64,000 bases of DNA from positions 62,001 through 126,000 of the forward strand of contig NDFF03000114.1 of assembly GCA_002150815.3 (NCBI GenBank). Direction: 5' to 3'. Position 1 is the first letter of the stretch. Each line of letters begins with the position of its first letter. The notes under the pieces are model-generated. The model was not told the DNA's origin and ran no database searches. It saw only the letters and a list, made by a program, of their open reading frames with translations. Shown here piece by piece: positions 25,147 through 36,367 of the stretch. A program made the translations under genes and the position numbers. Source of the DNA: Grammothele lineata (lineage: Eukaryota > Basidiomycota > Agaricomycetes > Polyporales > Polyporaceae).

Positions 25147-26979
25147 CTAGTTCAGACGCAGGTCCCTCTTAACCCGACGCAAATCGTCCTCGCAGAGACT
25201 CTCGAACCCCCTGGTCCCCGCCCACTCCGCGCGCCCAAAGTCGATAACCCTGAAGCTCGGCGTGTCCATCGTGCGCTCCTTGCGTGGGGACGAGAGCGGG
25301 CCCGGCTGTATGAGCATGTTGCGCGGGTACATCGACCCGTTCGTGTACCCCGCCGCTTGCAGGCGCCGTACGTGCTCGAGGCACGCTTCCCTGGGTGGCG
25401 CAAGAATCAAGTTAGCGACAGCGCAGTGGCGAAGAGGGTCGACGGGCGCACCTGTGCTCCCGTGGGATGTTGGAGTCGATGCGCCGCCCGCATTCCTCGA
25501 GGAGGAGGATGGACGTCGGCCACTTTACGCTGCACTCGTCATCAAAATCGCACTGATCATGCTGGTGCTGGATCGGTCGCCCGTCTGCGCCTATGGGAGC
25601 GTAGTACCCGAAGAACTTGGGTACAAGGGGAGGTTCCACGGCGAGCTCGGGCTCGCACTCAGGCTCCTCATGCGCATCGTCTGCATCGACGGGCACATCG
25701 CTCTCTTCTGTATCATCCTCTGGTGTACTCTCGCTCGCGCCTCCCGCGTCGACCTCGGCGTCACTGAGGAACGGGGAAGGGTTCACGGGGGGCTCGCAGG
25801 CGTCGCCTTGAGGCTCTCTCCCTTCGTCGTCACGCTCACTCTCACGCTTCTCCCCCTCACACTCCTCAGGCTCACGCTGAAGCTTAGGCGGGGCGAGCTC
25901 CCGGCCCCCCATGAGCTCCCGCGAAAAGCGCGCATACACCTTCGCCTCGCGCTTGAGCGTCTTGTGCGCGCCGCACTCCCCGATTGCCGTCTTCACCGCG
26001 ACGCTCACCCTGCGCTGCTCCCTAGGCCCCTCCGCGCCCTGTCCATCTCCCGCACTCGCGCCATCCGATGGAAGCCAAAGCTGGAGCACGCCTGGAACAC
26101 GGCAGAGTGGTTCCCGTCCCCCAGGCGGTGCTCATGGCGTAAGAACAAGTGCGCGACATGCAGCGGGCGCTGTCGCCCTTCCGAGCCGGACCCGGAGTGC
26201 GCGGGGAGGTCGGGGAAGACGCGCACGTAGCGCACGGGCACGTCGGACTTGGGCGCCCCTCGTCGCCCGAAGAAGGGCTTGGAGCGCGGGGCCTTGAACA
26301 GCCGCTGCTTGCTGCGGTCATTGGTGGGGCAGAGCTGCGTGATGTTGTCGAGGTCGTGCACGAGCAGCTCGTCCGGGAAGAGCGTGTCGGGGATGAGCCG
26401 CTCGAGGGGGGCGATGTCGCAGATGGAGAAGCGGCTCAGGTCGTGAGCGAACAAATGGGGGTCGACGTCCAGGAGGGGGTCGTGTACGTCTAGAGGGCTG
26501 GGCGCGGACTCGCCTAACTCGCCCTCTCGCTCGAGCGGTGGATGGTGGGAGGTGGTGCTAGAAGTGTTGACATCTGGCGAGTCGACGATTGAGGGGGTGG
26601 AGACGACATGTGCGGGCTTGGGTAGACCGGGGGGCTCGAGCGGGGTGTCTAGGGACTCGCCGTCGCCCGTTTCGGTAACGGCGACGGGCAGTATGCCGAC
26701 GTTGAGACTGGGGAGTGGCGTAACCTTACGTGGCGGGGAGGAACTGAGGTGGTCTTCCTTAGACTCATCGTTGACGAACGGGGCATCGACGACGTCGGGA
26801 GAGCCTGAGCGTGGATGGAGGTCAATGACGAAGGTGGTCTCCGATGGGACGTGCTTGTCCTTGGTCTTGCCGAGGGGAACCGGATGCGTGGAAGGAGAGA
26901 GGGATGCGGCCGGTTTCTGAGACGCGTGCGTGGAGGGGGCGTCTTCACCCCCAAGAGGTACCGGTAAACATGTAGACAT
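25147..26979 (-). pseudogene. Kinase-like paralog A, with a one-base frameshift
   Basis: First of five related genes. Exon 1 (26979-25452) and exon 2 (25390-25147) total 1772 nt, one short of a multiple of three. The break lies near 26089: the frame giving GNHSAVFQA is followed, one base out, by the frame that continues VLQLWLPSDG. Paralog B supplies the missing base at the aligned GCT codon. Downstream features remain in frame with each other: VAVKTAIGECGAH (ATP-site lysine), KREAKVYARFSREL (helix C glutamate), LLLEECG (hinge), GYTNGSMYPRNMLIQPG (catalytic loop with Ser in place of Asp) and RVIDFGR (DFG kept). The N-terminal 200 residues are low-complexity, then FSICDIAPLERLIP and ELLVHDLDN. 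It is a pseudogene, a sequencing error, or uses an unusual intron. Confidence 0.75.
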
Positions 26980-28231
26980 GGTGGGGGGATGGCGGACAGG
27001 GAGGACGTCGACCGCACCCCTGGCATATATACCCCTCTGCCGCATTGTGGTTGGTGTTCGGTGCGGACTATGGCGGGTGCACACGCGCGCAGGGCCGCCT
27101 CCCTCTTTCCGTCAAGGTACCGCCTTCTGCAGCATGTGCGTTCGTGGAGGTGGACATGGTTGTAGCGAGAACTTCTCCAGATATTCACCGAGGCATCGCG
27201 GACTAAACGGTACACGCCTGGCAGCCTGGGAGTCCGTCGTCTAAGTCGCTGTCGATCTCAGGATGAGCTAATAGTCAATTCACTCTTTGCAGCGAGGCCA
27301 CCTCCGTTTCCGATCGAAGATCGATGCCAGATTCACACTCACACTGCGAGTCATTCGCGCTTCTTCCGGATAACACAGCAAGCTGCTTCGGGGAAATAGC
27401 GACACCACAGGTCAGGCTGGTCTTCTGCAGGCAGAGGAGTGTTGATGCACGCACCCTCAACGACGTACGAAACCACAATGCACCCAGACTCGTGTGTAAG
27501 AGAACACCTCCTTGATTGCGATGGCCCGCCGAAGTCTAGAACTTGAAGAAGGCTTGCACTGTCATGGCCTTCAGGGCACTGCATATGATCACAGACAGAC
27601 GCTTGATGGGGCGGAAGAAGTCCGTATATTGGTAGCGTATCTCAGACAGAAACAGATCTGTACTCCACCAGCAAGACGAGTCTGAAAATATCAGATTGGC
27701 GGCTTTGAACTTGGGGGATGATCAGGACTGGTAGATGGTATGGCTTGACCCTCGCCGGGGGTACCGGCACACGCGGAACCACCTTCATGTCGAACGCAGT
27801 GGATGCGCACTTAAATGCCGTGGGGTCTGCTTGACTCATAGCCGTCCCCGCATGTGCGTGGCCGCACTTTAGAGGCCCAGCGAAGGCGCGATTGTGCTCT
27901 AAAGCAGCTGTTAGCAATGCAGTTAGATGGCTTGTATGCGCAGGAAGAAGCGTCATGACGACATAGCCTGGGTCGACTCATTGGCATGACGGAAAGAGGT
28001 AAGAGGCCGAACATTTAGGTAGGCGCCGCGCGGGTGGCGGTGGCCTCGTCCACCAGGCCTTGGACTGCATGCCTGGTAAAAAGTACTACAGAGCGTCTGG
28101 TAACACGAAACATCTCTATAACCTCCCATGTTTAGTTTCTACTGTATACACCTGCAAGAACGTATCGTGTAGATCGGGCCCGTCGTTTATCACGGTACAA
28201 GTCTTTCACTCATCCAACACTCAATCCGCCG
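26980..28231. other. Intergenic region between paralogs A and B
   Basis: Contains the promoter of A and the 3' flank of B. A 104-codon minus-strand frame (27642-27956) and others nearby have no recognisable motif and weak codon bias; I do not call a gene. Confidence 0.45.
27024..27032 (-). promoter_or_regulatory. TATA box of paralog A
   Basis: Reads GTATATATG on the minus strand, about 45-50 nt ahead of the chosen ATG. It supports the start at 26979 over an in-frame upstream alternative, and suggests a regulated rather than housekeeping promoter. Confidence 0.55.
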
Positions 28232-29865
28232 CTAGTAGTGCCAGTGCCAGTGACACCGGTGAAGCGGCGCCCTCCTAAACCGTACCGGTTCCTCCGCCAG
28301 CGATAGCTCCAGCTTCGCCCTCCTCTCGTCTTCCTCGCAGCCCCCCGCGAAGCCTTTGTGCCTCTCGTCGCTCCAGTACCGCCCGAAGTCGATGATTCTG
28401 AAGCTAGGCGTGTCCATCGAGCGTTCGGTGCGCGGGGCGGAGAGCGGGCCAGGCTGGACGAGCATGTTGCGCGCGTACATGGAGCCGTTGGCGAAGCCTG
28501 CTGCGTGCAGGTGCTTGACGAGGGCGAAGCATTGCTCCCTAGGAAGTCTCGTCAGAGATCGCGTCGCGAGAGAGGAGTGGACTGAGGGGGTGGAGAGGCT
28601 TACCTGTGCTTGCGGGAGAGAGTAAAGGGATTGATCGCTTTGCCGCACTCTTCGACGAGCAGGATCGGCGACGGGAAGTCGACGCCGCACTCTCCGTCGA
28701 TGCCGCACTTCGAGTGGCACGACAACCACATCGGTTTCCCGTTCTCGTCCACCGGGTCGTAGAACCCGAACGACTTGGGCACAAGCGCCGGACGGACCAC
28801 CTTCTGTACCGGTTCGGAGGGGCCGACTTCGGCGTCCGGGGAAACCGAAAGAGGCTCCCCGACCGAGCCCTCGTTCGCGCTGCGCTCAGCGTCTGGTACG
28901 GACTCACGCTCACTCACCAGCTGGTCCTCCGAGAGTTCGCGCGGGAACTTAGCGTACGCCTTCCCCTCGTCCCAGAGCATCATATGCGCGCCACACTGCT
29001 CGCTCGCCAGCTTCGCCGCGACCCTCGCCGTCTGCCAGTGCCACTCCGAGTCCGCACGCCCATCCCCGTCTTCACTGGCACCCGCAATGGCAGACGAGAC
29101 TACTTGAAGTTTGAACGCAGCTTGGAACACAGACGAGTGGTGGCCCGTCCCGAGCCTGTTCTTCCCGTCGAGGTACAGGTACGCGACGCGCCACGGGCTT
29201 CCGGGGGGCTTGGCGGGCTCGTGCTTTGCGCGGACGCGGGTGTAACGCACCGGGACGTCAGATCGGAGATGCTGCGGCTTGTGGCCGGCGTTTGAGGGGC
29301 AGTGGGAGGTGACGTTGTGGAGGTCGTAGACGAGGAGGTCGTCTGGGAGGTGGGAGGTGGGGATGAAGGTCGTCAGAGGGTCTAGGCTGCGGAGGGAGAA
29401 GCCGGAGCGGTCGGGCGCGAACACACAGGGGTCGATGGTCAGGAGGGGATCTTCGAGAGGTTGGGTCGTCTCTTCAGCCTGAGGGGTTTCCACGGGTTCA
29501 GGCGTGCCGTCGGTCGTCTTGAGTTGTTGCGTGACTTCGCTGCTGACCACCTCTTCCGTTCGCAAGCCAGGTGGCTGGATGACGGATTCCGAACGCCCAC
29601 TGTCGTCCTTGCAGTCAGACAAGTCTAACATAGATGAACAGCCCGAGGCGTCGGCGAGGAGCTTCCCAGAAGACTCCTTGGGCTCAACAGCTTCAGAAGA
29701 GAGCTGCTTCAAATCGACCACGAAGGTCGACCCTGCCGTCTCGAGAGTCGCGTCCTTGATGTTCTGGAGCGTCTCAGCGGTGGTCAAGAGCTCCTTGTCA
29801 CACGACATGGGCTTTTCGCTAGGTTGCGTGGCCCCCGCCCTCTCGCACACGATGAGGCCCGGCAT
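28232..29865 (-). CDS. Kinase-like paralog B (predicted pseudokinase)
   Basis: Two exons (29865-28604, 28538-28232) give 522 residues. The N-terminal 170 residues are acidic and low-complexity. Then come the family motif FSLRSLDPLTTFIPTSHLPD, LLVYDLHN, a glycine loop NRLGTGHHSSVFQA, RVAAKLASEQCGAH with the ATP-site lysine, DEGKAYAKFPREL with the helix C glutamate, a His/Cys block (HSKCGIDGEC) and hinge ILLVEECG. The catalytic loop reads GFANGSMYARNMLVQPG: the aspartate of the usual HxD is serine. DFG is kept (RIIDFGR). The fold should therefore bind nucleotide but probably not transfer phosphate efficiently. It ends HRCHWHWHY, an odd His/Trp tail. Function unknown; the intron is phase 2 at the same site as in its paralogs. 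Confidence 0.82.
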
Positions 29866-30700
29866 GATGGTAGTTGGATGGCGAGGTAGAACTGAGGTCG
29901 ACAAGAACCACGGTGTGTATATATACGAACCTAAGGAGAATGAACAGAAACCCATCAAATTTTGAATGAGGGTACAGGGATGACGCACTAGAACCCTCCC
30001 TCAATTGTGGAGGCTCGGCTCCGTCATGATCGATATCTGGGCACATTGATGCTAGGAATTAGCCAGCCATGAGAAGTACGATTGTTCGCCTGCAGTCATT
30101 GTTTATGACAATGGTATTTCGACCACGCGCAGATCCCGATTGGCCTGATCAATATTCCTGTTATCATAGGCAGACTTGGAACCAGACAGAGATCAGCACC
30201 TTCCTGTACAGTCCGTGCTTGAGAGGATAATCGCGCGTTGCATGGAAATGATTTCCACGCGTCACACTCATTGACTAGCGGGGTACCTGAGAGCGCAAGG
30301 TGGGCGTTAGATTTCCATGAGTACGTCTCTGGACAACGTTGATCTCAAGAGGCCAGGTAGATTGAGGCTAACCTGAATATCCCCGGACCTACATGGTCGC
30401 GCAAGAATGTTGAAGTTGTACACTTGCGTAGTCGCCATGTGCTGGCTTGATTTGGACACGAGCATGCTACGAGGCAAAACGCTTTTCTGACTGCCACGCG
30501 ATCGACATCCATGGATCGTCATTTCGGAACACGTTCAGTCGCACCGCGGCGGATGCGGACTGCGAGCACACCGAGCGCACACCGTCGTTGGAGCGAGGGA
30601 GAACGCAGGCGGGCAGCAAGGGCGTGTGTGCAGCGCGCCTGAGCCACCCAGCTCCCAACACCATCTACTGACGACCATCACAGCAGAGAAGAAAGAGACG
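29866..30700. other. Intergenic region between paralog B and a divergent gene
   Basis: Holds the promoter of B and of the plus-strand gene that follows. Nothing else recognised. Confidence 0.5.
29917..29926 (-). promoter_or_regulatory. TATA box of paralog B
   Basis: GTATATATAC about 52 nt ahead of the start codon, at nearly the same distance as in paralog A, which supports the start chosen at 29865. Confidence 0.55.
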
Positions 30701-31906
30701 ATGCAAATAACAACGGCGACCTGGACGACGGGAACGACGACGAGCGGTGTGGAGGAGAGGAAGGCGGTGGCGGGGATTGCCGGTGGGAGCGGGAGGACGG
30801 CGTCGGTTGCCATCGAGGGGCCGAGCCCGAGCCCTCCTCTGTGCGCCTGGGAGTGGCGCCGGCAGAGCCCCACGGCGGCGGCCCCTACGGACGCTTTTCC
30901 CTCGCTCTCCCCGCGACGTCCACCTCGCCCGCCCCCGAGCCTCAACAGCGTCCCCTCGACGGTCCTCGCCGCGCCTGCGCCCGCGCCCGCCGCTGCCGCC
31001 GCGCCGCCCGTCGCCCCCCTGCTGCCCCTGACGCAGGCACCCCCGGCACCCCCCCGCCCCCGGCTATCGGCGACCATGAGCGACGTCCTCTCGCTCTCCG
31101 TCCTCCAGCTCCTGTCCGTCTTCTCCTTTCTGACCTCCGTCCTCGCCGTCCTCTGCGTCGGCTCCGGCTCCCTCCACCGCCTGGCCCCCCGCATGGCCCC
31201 CGCCGCCGTCGACGCAGCGCCCCCGGACGCCATGAGCAGCCTCACTTCCGGCAAGCAGCCGCTCTGGACCTGGACCGGCCCCATCTCGTTCTCCCTCGAT
31301 TCCCTCATCGGCGAGGACGAGAAGGAGGAGACGACCCCGGGCTACGTCGGCGGCGCCGAGTTGACGAGGATGGATTGGCAGATTTCCCGTTCCCCCCGGA
31401 TAGGTGTGCCCCCTCCCCCTGCCCCCTCTCTCGCTTTCACGCCTGCGAGGCTCATGCGCCCGCGCTGTCCTCGCTAGTAACGCAAACGTACGAATCACGA
31501 GCACCGATGTCCATGGCGAAGCTCATCATGTCGCGCCACGTAAGTCCGTTACCTACACGCCCCACCCCGTGACCGAGTGCGCTGGTCTGGCGTTGCGCCT
31601 GCGGCGAAACGGACGTCACTCTCCACGCCGGCGTCTTTGCCTATCACCCTGCTCCCTGCGCTCTGTGCGGCAGAACCGCGGCGCGGGTGCGCGTGGTTAG
31701 TGCCAAAGTGCCAAATGCAGAGCCCGTTCCCGCCGGCGACTTGGACTGAATGGCCGGGGCTCGGGAGGTTTTCGCTCATGGTGCTGACTCATCCCTCCTT
31801 CTCTCCCGCACAGCTACAACGACGGCCCACGAGATCCTCACGACGTATTCCTGGAATGCCTCGACAACAAACGCCCCGATCGAGACTCGCAGAGAGTCTC
31901 GCGTAG
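30701..31906 (+). CDS. Probable proline-rich protein with one membrane span (model incomplete)
   Basis: Strong plus-strand codon bias runs from about 30880 to 31403. The frame encodes a Pro/Ala-rich stretch, then MSDVLSLSVLQLLSVFSFLT continuing as a hydrophobic span, then a loop (SGKQPLWTWTGPISFSLDS) and GYVGGAELTRMDWQISRSPR. A second exon (31478-31539, phase kept) gives VTQTYESRAPMSMAKLIMSR plus H. A third exon from 31814 would end with a short basic tail at 31906, but other frames are open there, so the C-terminus is uncertain. The start could be 30701 or the better-placed ATG at 31076 just before the span. No family recognised. It stands between paralogs B and C and diverges from B. Confidence 0.45.
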
Positions 31907-33544
31907 CCCTTCTGCGATCTGTGACGCCCCCCTTCTCTCCACGATCGTGTTCAACATGCTGCGAATGTATATTGCCCATGTATCCGTCGATATCCCGAAC
32001 ATTGTATCATTCACCCGCAATCATCCTTTCGGCGCCATCGGACTCATTTTCCCCCCTTCGCTTTCGGCGTTGCATTTACCTTTAGAGACGACATGTTTAC
32101 TATCCCACACTTCGCTTTTCGTGTTCGTGCCGGAGGCTCTCGCCCTCGCCGCTTCCTAGCAGTGCCCGAGAGTAGGCTTCCTTCGTCAGCGCTTTATTTA
32201 TCTCTTATCATCACATGGTTTTGTTTACCGTAGGTACCATTAGAAATACTACTCACTTTGCTTTCGACCATGACCAAGGATCTTGTCTCTGCTGTCTTGC
32301 CGATCGCACGCGATGATATCGACACTCAATGTTCTCCACCTATGGTGAGTTGCGGCTGCTGCGGTCCTTTATGAACGGACACGGGAACCCCTTCAGAAGA
32401 ACTCAGAGAGCGCACTCGCAGATCGGTTAGTGATCAGCCCGCCTCCCGGAGCGGCATCTCGCTCATTCTCGGCCGTCGTCAGATGGTGGACGTGCGTCGT
32501 GCGCCGGCCAGAACCGCGTCGGGACTCGGCGATCGTTTTGAAGAGAGCCCGGCAGGCACAGAGCTAGCTGCTGGCGCGCGCGGCGCGCCCGTGTGGCTGG
32601 GCCGGGAGTTCCCTCGGGTTCCACTGGAGTCCTCCTCGTGACCGGCAACGGGAACGGGGAAGGTAGATATGGCACATCGGATTCGGGATAGCTCCTCGCA
32701 CGGTCTGATCGCCCATCTGCGCTGGATCTCTGGAGAGCGGCGGTTGCGATGGATATCTCAAAACAGGGTGCGTCGTCGTTTTCTCCGTGCCACCGTACTA
32801 GTGCAGTGCTGGAGTCCCTTCGGTGGGCCGGTCATTCAAAATCACTCACCCGTCGAACAGAAGCTCAAGGTGTTGACAGAACTTGACAGAACTCTGCGGG
32901 CAAATCTTGCTCCAGGACGCCACGATGGCCGCGCTAACGACGGATTCGTACGTGACTCGAAGAAAAGTTTACGACGGCCGCACGGTGTGGAGAGCTGCCT
33001 CGTTTTCCCTCCCGCGAGCTGCGCAATCTCCGGACTTCCTCCCATTCAGTCGGCTCGCCGTTGGACTTCATCCCGCTCACATCGGATATCCTCTGTTTTC
33101 GTTACATAGTCGCGTCGTCGAGTCGAGCTCGATGGCGACGACGTTCCCCCCCAATGATGGCGCTTACGCGAGCCCCATATTGATCCCCCAAACGTGCACT
33201 CCACTCCGGCTCGCGAATGTCGTCTCGCGTGGCGTTCCGTGATGGCATTGTGCTGGCCGGCCACAGCCTGAGAGCGCGGCCGGAAGGAAGGAAGGAGGAG
33301 GGAGGAAGGTAGGCGCTCCGCGCGGGTCGGCTATCGAGCGTATACATAAAGCGCCGCCCTGGGACGGGCGCCTCCCCGCATCTTCTCCCATCTTACTCCA
33401 CACGCACCCTTGATTGCAATTCGTCCCTTCCCCTTCCCCCGCCCCCGTGCCCCTTCCCCCGCCTGTCATCCTGTCGACTGCGAAACTGAATACAGTCGCT
33501 AGCTGCCCGCCGCTGACGCACTCGCACGCGACCAGACGCGAGCC
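31907..33544. other. Intergenic region before paralog C
   Basis: Over 1.6 kb with short open frames on both strands (for example 32669-33109 plus) that carry no known motif. A TATA-like sequence lies near 33340, about 200 nt before paralog C. I see nothing else. Confidence 0.4.
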
Positions 33545-35582
33545 ATGCCCGTACAAAATGGCCACGACCCATGTCCGACTCGCCCGGTGACCTCTGCCAA
33601 GGCGCACCTTGCACCCCGCGCGCCCTCGCAGCACTCGCAGCATTCGCAGCAGACGACTACCCTGGCGCCCAGAACGGGCGCGAAGCCTCTTGCGGACAGC
33701 AAAGCGGGCAACCAGCTCCCGCCCCCCTTGCGCGCGCACGCACAGCAACAGCAGGACGGCTTTCCGTTCCACAAAAACGCCCCGCTCCTCGCGGGTACTG
33801 CAACTGGCCTGGTGGTTAGCAGCAGCATCAGCACCAGCACCAACAGGAAACCAGGCCAGAAGGGCGCCGACCTCAGCACACTCACGACCGACCTCGCGCT
33901 GCACCTCTCCGTCAGCGAGCACTCCCCGACCTGCACCTCCTCCGACTCCCAAGACCTGCAGAGCACCGCGAGCCAGTACGGCTCCCCCTCCCTCACCACC
34001 CCCGCCAGCGCCGGACCCCCGCCCGGGCTTCTCCCCAGCACACCCTCCCCGCCCCCCCGCTACAGCTTCGACCTGGGGCAAGCTCCGAGTACCCCCTCGC
34101 CCGCTCCCAGCGCGGGCTCCACCTCCCCCTTCCGCCGACCCCCAGGCGCGGCGGCGGGCCCGTACTCGATTGCGGGGGTACCCGCGCTCGAGACGCACAT
34201 ACCCGAGGAACACCTCCCGGACGAGCTCGTGGTGCACGACGGCGCAGACGGTCCGCCCCTCCGCTACGTCCGGGTCGACCCCGCGACGTGCGGGCCCGAC
34301 GCCGTCACCGCCACGGTGGGGACTGGCGGGCCACAGCCAGCGCGCGACCCGGACGCGCCGCCCAAGCAGCCCGCGCATCTGTACATCTCGGGCGAGAACA
34401 GGATCGGGGGCGGGGAGCGCTCGAACGTGTTCCGCGCCCCGCTCGTTCTCCCGCTCGACTCCCCTCCTTCGTCTGCGGCTCAGACGGAGCGGTGGCGGGT
34501 GATCGCGAAGACCCCGACGGGCGCGTGCGGGGCGCATGCTCAGCTCGTGCATGAGGCGAAGACATACGATGCGTTCCCGGCGCGGCTCATGGAGCGACAT
34601 ACGGTGCTCCTGGACGCGGCGAAGGCCCCCGTTGCGCTCGTCGAGGCCGAGGTATGCTCGGAGATGGTATGGGAGGAAGAAGTGGACTTCGTGCCCCCAG
34701 AGATCGCCCGCGCCATCCGTAGGGCGAGCGACGCCGCGCAAGAGCACGCACGCGCAGAGGCGCGACATAGACGCATGACCGTCACGGGCGTCGGCGAGGG
34801 CATCCATGCTCAACAGCAAGAGCTCCGCGGGCTCAAACGCCTCTTCTCCGGGCTTCGACGGGGGAGCCACAGCAGCAACGGGAGTGGGAGCGCCGCGGCG
34901 GCGGTAAAGGCGATGGAGAAGGAGCGGCGGGCGAGCGACGCGGCGGCGCGCGCGGCGGAGCGGCTGCTGCCCGCGGGCCACTCCGCGCACGTCTTCCACG
35001 CGGTCGTGCCCAAGTTTTTTGGGTTCTACCTCCCGCTGACGGCCGCGGGCGAGCTGTGGCATGAGACGCACGCGCAGTGCGACGCGGACGGGGCGTGCGA
35101 GGTGCACTGGCCGGACCCCATCTTGCTTGTGGAGGACTGCGGCTCGCCTGTTGGGGCGGTCCTCGCAAGGCTCACGCTCGAGCAGCGGTACGTCGATCCC
35201 TTTCCTTTATTGAATCGTACTGGTGTTCTCCCGAAATTTGCTGACTGAATGGTGCGTTTGTGGGATCTGCAGAAAAGAGTGCTTCGCGCTCTACAAGTAC
35301 CTGCACGACGCCGGCTTCGCGCAGCTCTCGCCCGACCCCGCGGACGTGCTCGTCCAGCCCGGGCCGCTCACGGTGCCCCCCGCCGAGCGCACGCTCCAGT
35401 GCCCGAGCTTCCGCCTCGTCGACTTTGGGCGCGCGAGGGGCCGCGGGCTCCCGGGCGAAGGCGCCCCAGCGGCGTTCGAGGAGTACTTTGGCACGCTCTG
35501 CGACCAGGACTTCGAGCACGCGTGGGACACGCTGGGTTTTGAAGAAGGCGACGGGGACGAGCCGCGCTCACAGCGCGAGTAG
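33545..35582 (+). CDS. Kinase-like paralog C (predicted pseudokinase)
   Basis: Exons 33545-35187 and 35273-35582 give 650 residues, the longest of the five. The first 200 residues are Ser/Pro/Thr-rich and probably disordered. The family motif reads YSIAGVPALETHIPEEHLPD then ELVVHD. The glycine loop is NRIGGGERSNVFRA, with VIAKTPTGACGAH holding the lysine and VHEAKTYDAFPARL the helix C glutamate. An extra insert of about 130 residues (EQHARAEARHRR-like, basic and Ala-rich) precedes FFGFYLPL, the block HAQCDADGAC and the hinge ILLVEDCG. The catalytic loop is heavily degraded: GFAQLSPDPADVLVQPG, with serine for aspartate and the later asparagine replaced. DFG is kept (RLVDFGR). The antisense strand has a long open frame that is only a GC-rich shadow. 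Confidence 0.8.
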
Positions 35583-36367
35583 CGGATGACCCGCGCGCGA
35601 CGTAATGGGGGAGCGGTGTATTGCTAGTTTGGTGAGTGCGCGCGCGACGCGCTGACGTCATCGTCCGAGTCGAGTCATGGTGGCTGACCCGATCCCCAGC
35701 GCTGGATATTTGTCTCACTACTACTAATCTTATGATGCGCTCTCGGGAATTGCTCTGTCATGGCCTCGTCTTTATGTGTTTTGTTATCGGGGTCCGGTCT
35801 TCTGTGGGAATTCGCGTCGCCGTAGCGTATGCCGCCCAGTAGTAGTCAGCCCACCTCCCATGGTGGTCCGTGGCCGTCCAGCCACTCCCCCTGTCATACC
35901 CCAGAACCCTCATGTATTGCTACGATTCCCCTTCCGCCCAATCGATGGTGCGCTTCACACGTCTATGAAGTCTCGAACGGTCCTTATCTGCAGGGCGGCG
36001 GGCAGGACAAAGCATGCGCACGAAAGAATCGAAGGATCCGCAAAGCCACACTGTGGTCAGAAGGCCTTCACCGCGGGCGCTTCTTCATCGATCTCCCTTT
36101 ACCACCGACCACCACCATCCCCCCGTTCTCCTCCCCACCTCGACACCCGCGACGCGCGCCGCTTGGAGAGAGGAACAAAGGTGTGTTTTGTGAGACGTGG
36201 AGTCGCGTCGCGAGGCGGTCTGACGCGCTATTTGTAGGGCGACTCAAAATCCCGCCACCGAGTACCCTAACCACCCGCTTACATCCAACCATCTGGACCA
36301 TACACCCATTATCGTCCCAAACGACAACCGCTGCCTAAACCCACACACTTCCCACGTACTCCGCGAC
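35583..36367. other. Intergenic region between paralogs C and D
   Basis: Contains the 3' flank of C and the promoter of D. Open frames near 35829-36338 lack biased codon use or motifs. Confidence 0.45.

Noticed and set aside
26040..26110. A small intron as explanation of the frame change in paralog A
   Set aside because: Available GT and AG positions would either leave the frame wrong or delete the glycine-loop VFQA; a missing base fits the alignment with B much better.
30535..31308. A 257-codon minus-strand frame rich in Gly/Ala/Arg
   Set aside because: Codon bias favours the plus strand here, where a hydrophobic span and spliced continuation are found.
33164..35107. A 647-codon open frame on the minus strand opposite paralog C
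   Set aside because: It is Arg/Gly/Ala-rich with no domain and mirrors the GC-rich, C-ending codons of the plus-strand gene, which carries the family motifs and intron.
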